This document shows positions 62,551 to 64,000 of a stretch of 64,000 nt of DNA, one piece after another (position 1 is the first letter of the stretch; every line of letters starts with the position of its first letter). The stretch is from JAWRCU01 sp033542235 (lineage in GTDB: Bacteria; Pseudomonadota; Alphaproteobacteria; Rhizobiales; Rhizobiaceae). Both the position numbers and the translations under genes were made by a program. The notes below the pieces were generated by a model. The model did not search any database, was not told where the DNA came from, and saw nothing but the letters and a program-made list of their open reading frames with translations. The stretch is taken from positions 1-64,000 of the forward strand of contig NZ_JAWRCU010000022.1 in NCBI RefSeq assembly GCF_033542235.1. The letters run 5' to 3'.

Positions 62551-64000
62551 TTGTAAATGTACCCGACGACGCCGTGATAGCGGCCGTTGGGAAGATTGGT
62601 CTGCATCGTGCCGAACACGCGGTTGACGCGGCCGAGGAAGTAGCCTGCGCCGTCGCTCGGCGGGTTGAAGTTGTCGTCCGGCTTGGCGAGAGCGTTGCGC
62701 GCGACCGGCCGCGACAGATAAGGCGTGACGATGATGACGAGCTCGGTCTCGTTGCGCACGAAATCCCTGCTGCGGAACAAGGCGCCGAGCACGGGAATCT
62801 TGGAAAGGCCCGGCAAACCAGCCATGGCCTGCCGCACATCGTCTCGCACCAGGCCGGCAATCATCATCGACCCCCCTGAGGGCAGCTCGATTGTCGTGTC
62901 GGCCAGGCGCTTGCGGATCGAGATCATGTTCGTGCCGGGCAGATTGTCGCGCGGGTCGAAGATGCCGCCCAACAGGCCGGGACTTTTCCGGGAGGGGCCG
63001 GCTTCAAACGGCACCGATCCTTCCGTTGTAGGCTCGGATACCGATGTCCTCATCTTGAGGCTGATGCGACCAGGCGACAGCACGACCGGTTGGAATTCCA
63101 GGCCGATGCCGTACTCGATCTTTTCGACGCTATAGGTTACCTGGCCGGTCTGATTTTGGTCTGAGACCGCGCTCGTTCGCCCAGTCACGAGATTGTACTC
63201 ACCACCGACCTTGAAAGTCGCCTTCTCGCCGGATACGGCGGTAAGGGTCGGCTCGGCCAACGTTTTCATCACGCCGGCCTGCTCCATCGCGTTTACATAC
63301 GCGTCGACCGTCGAGGTTCCGATCGCAAGGCCACTGGCAGACAGCGGTTTTCCGAGGCCAAAGGAGTTTTCGGAGATAGCGCCCCAGCTGATGCCGTTGC
63401 TGCCGCCGCCGATCATGTTGACGCCGAGCTGCTTCATGACCGTTCGGGAGACCTCCGCGACAGTCACCTTCAGCGTGACCTGATCATCGCCGATGATCTT
63501 CAGCAGATTGACGATCCTGCTGGTCCGGCGTTGCGAGTCCGGGTTGTCGATGGCGACACCGCCGGCCGCATCGCCGCCGGCGGCTGTCTGCGAGTATTGG
63601 CCGGTCGTCGCTTCACCGCCGCTCACGAAGATCGTGGCGAGGTCGGAAGCACGCTTGGCATCGAGCGGCGTCTCCACCGTTCCGGACAGGATGACGTTGT
63701 CGTTCAACAGTTCGACGGTGATGTCGGAACCGGGAATGAAGCGCTTGAGATATTCTTCGAGCCCCGAGACGTCGCGCTCGACCGCAAGGTTCAGGCTGAC
63801 GACCTGCTCGCCATTCGGCCCGAACACGAAGATGTTGGTCTGCCCGACGGTCTTGCCAAACAGATAGATCCGGCGCGCCGTGCGGGTCACCGCATCCGCC
63901 ACGGCGGGATTGGCGACGAGGATGTCATAGGCGTCGGCGGGGAGATCGACCACGATCGACTTGTTGAGGCCGAGCTTGATCCGCTGCCCCTCGCCCGCCG
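62547..64000 (-). CDS. cpaC: CpaC/RcpA type II/III secretin (5' end cut by window)
   Basis: Outer-membrane secretin of the Tad pilus. At least 484 codons are inside the window, and the frame stays open through base 64000 (ARGEGQRIKLGLNKSIVVDLPAD in the amino-terminal direction), so the signal peptide and first ~40 residues lie outside. Visible: two BON/N-domain stretches (RRIYLFGKTVGQTNIFVFG, DVSGLEEYLKRFIPGSDITVEL) and the secretin core (YGIGLEFQPVVLSPGRISLKM, TIELPSGGSMMIAGLV, GLPGLSKIPVLGALFRS). Upstream genes cpaB, cpaA and flp would be expected to the right. Confidence 0.95.
   Translation of the reverse strand, partial: AGEGQRIKLGLNKSIVVDLPADAYDILVANPAVADAVTRTARRIYLFGKTVGQTNIFVFGPNGEQVVSLNLAVERDVSGLEEYLKRFIPGSDITVELLNDNVILSGTVETPLDAKRASDLATIFVSGGEATTGQYSQTAAGGDAAGGVAIDNPDSQRRTSRIVNLLKIIGDDQVTLKVTVAEVSRTVMKQLGVNMIGGGSNGISWGAISENSFGLGKPLSASGLAIGTSTVDAYVNAMEQAGVMKTLAEPTLTAVSGEKATFKVGGEYNLVTGRTSAVSDQNQTGQVTYSVEKIEYGIGLEFQPVVLSPGRISLKMRTSVSEPTTEGSVPFEAGPSRKSPGLLGGIFDPRDNLPGTNMISIRKRLADTTIELPSGGSMMIAGLVRDDVRQAMAGLPGLSKIPVLGALFRSRDFVRNETELVIIVTPYLSRPVARNALAKPDDNFNPPSDGAGYFLGRVNRVFGTMQTNLPNGRYHGVVGYIYK

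Overview
The window is ordinary-looking alphaproteobacterial chromosome (high GC, long antisense shadow ORFs, rhizobial intergenic palindromes). Gene content points to the Phyllobacteriaceae, close to Mesorhizobium. The strongest evidence is a vitamin B6 degradation locus whose proteins match the characterised Mesorhizobium loti enzymes in length, catalytic residue numbering and gene order. No tRNA, CRISPR array, complete insertion sequence or integrase was seen. All family assignments come from reading the sequence, not from a database search.

Layout. 0-13 kb is housekeeping: def, rmuC, an esterase-like hydrolase, two luciferase-like monooxygenases, a lytic transglycosylase, and the recR / ybaB / dnaX group, here split by a zinc alcohol dehydrogenase, a DUF922 protein and a hypothetical protein. 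13-17.5 kb holds the SRP RNA, a HIT protein, nudC, kdsB-pheA and a membrane-anchored cytochrome c. 17.5-25.3 kb is a yej-type oligopeptide ABC operon with two tandem binding proteins (one Sec, one Tat) followed by yejB, yejE and yejF; ghrA follows. 26-30 kb holds marR-nlpC, leucyl aminopeptidase and a TadD-like TPR lipoprotein. 30-36.3 kb is an accessory patch: an unknown secreted protein, GNAT, lipocalin, NTF2-like, DUF488 and a lipoprotein peptidase, plus decayed fragments of a DUF1254 protein, a cupin-type regulator and an SDR.

36.3-56.5 kb is the highlight: a complete pyridoxine degradation locus. Pyridoxine 4-oxidase makes pyridoxal from pyridoxine and pyridoxamine-pyruvate aminotransferase makes it from pyridoxamine. 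Pyridoxal 4-dehydrogenase, 4-pyridoxolactonase, 4-pyridoxate dehydrogenase, the FHMPC dehydrogenase, the class II aldolase-like decarboxylase, the flavin ring-opening oxygenase MHPCO and the final amidohydrolase then take it to succinic semialdehyde, acetate, ammonia and CO2. The same run contains two different ABC importers (a BMP type and an NMT1/ThiY type), a PEBP protein and a DUF1185 protein with no assigned pathway step. A divergent GntR repressor candidate lies beside a consensus GntR operator.

56.7-64 kb is a tad/cpa pilus assembly operon on the minus strand (cpaC, cpaD, cpaE, cpaF, tadB, tadC), with cpaC cut by the window end. Several dispersed palindromic repeat families lie between the genes, and one of them runs into the 5' end of the lytic transglycosylase reading frame.
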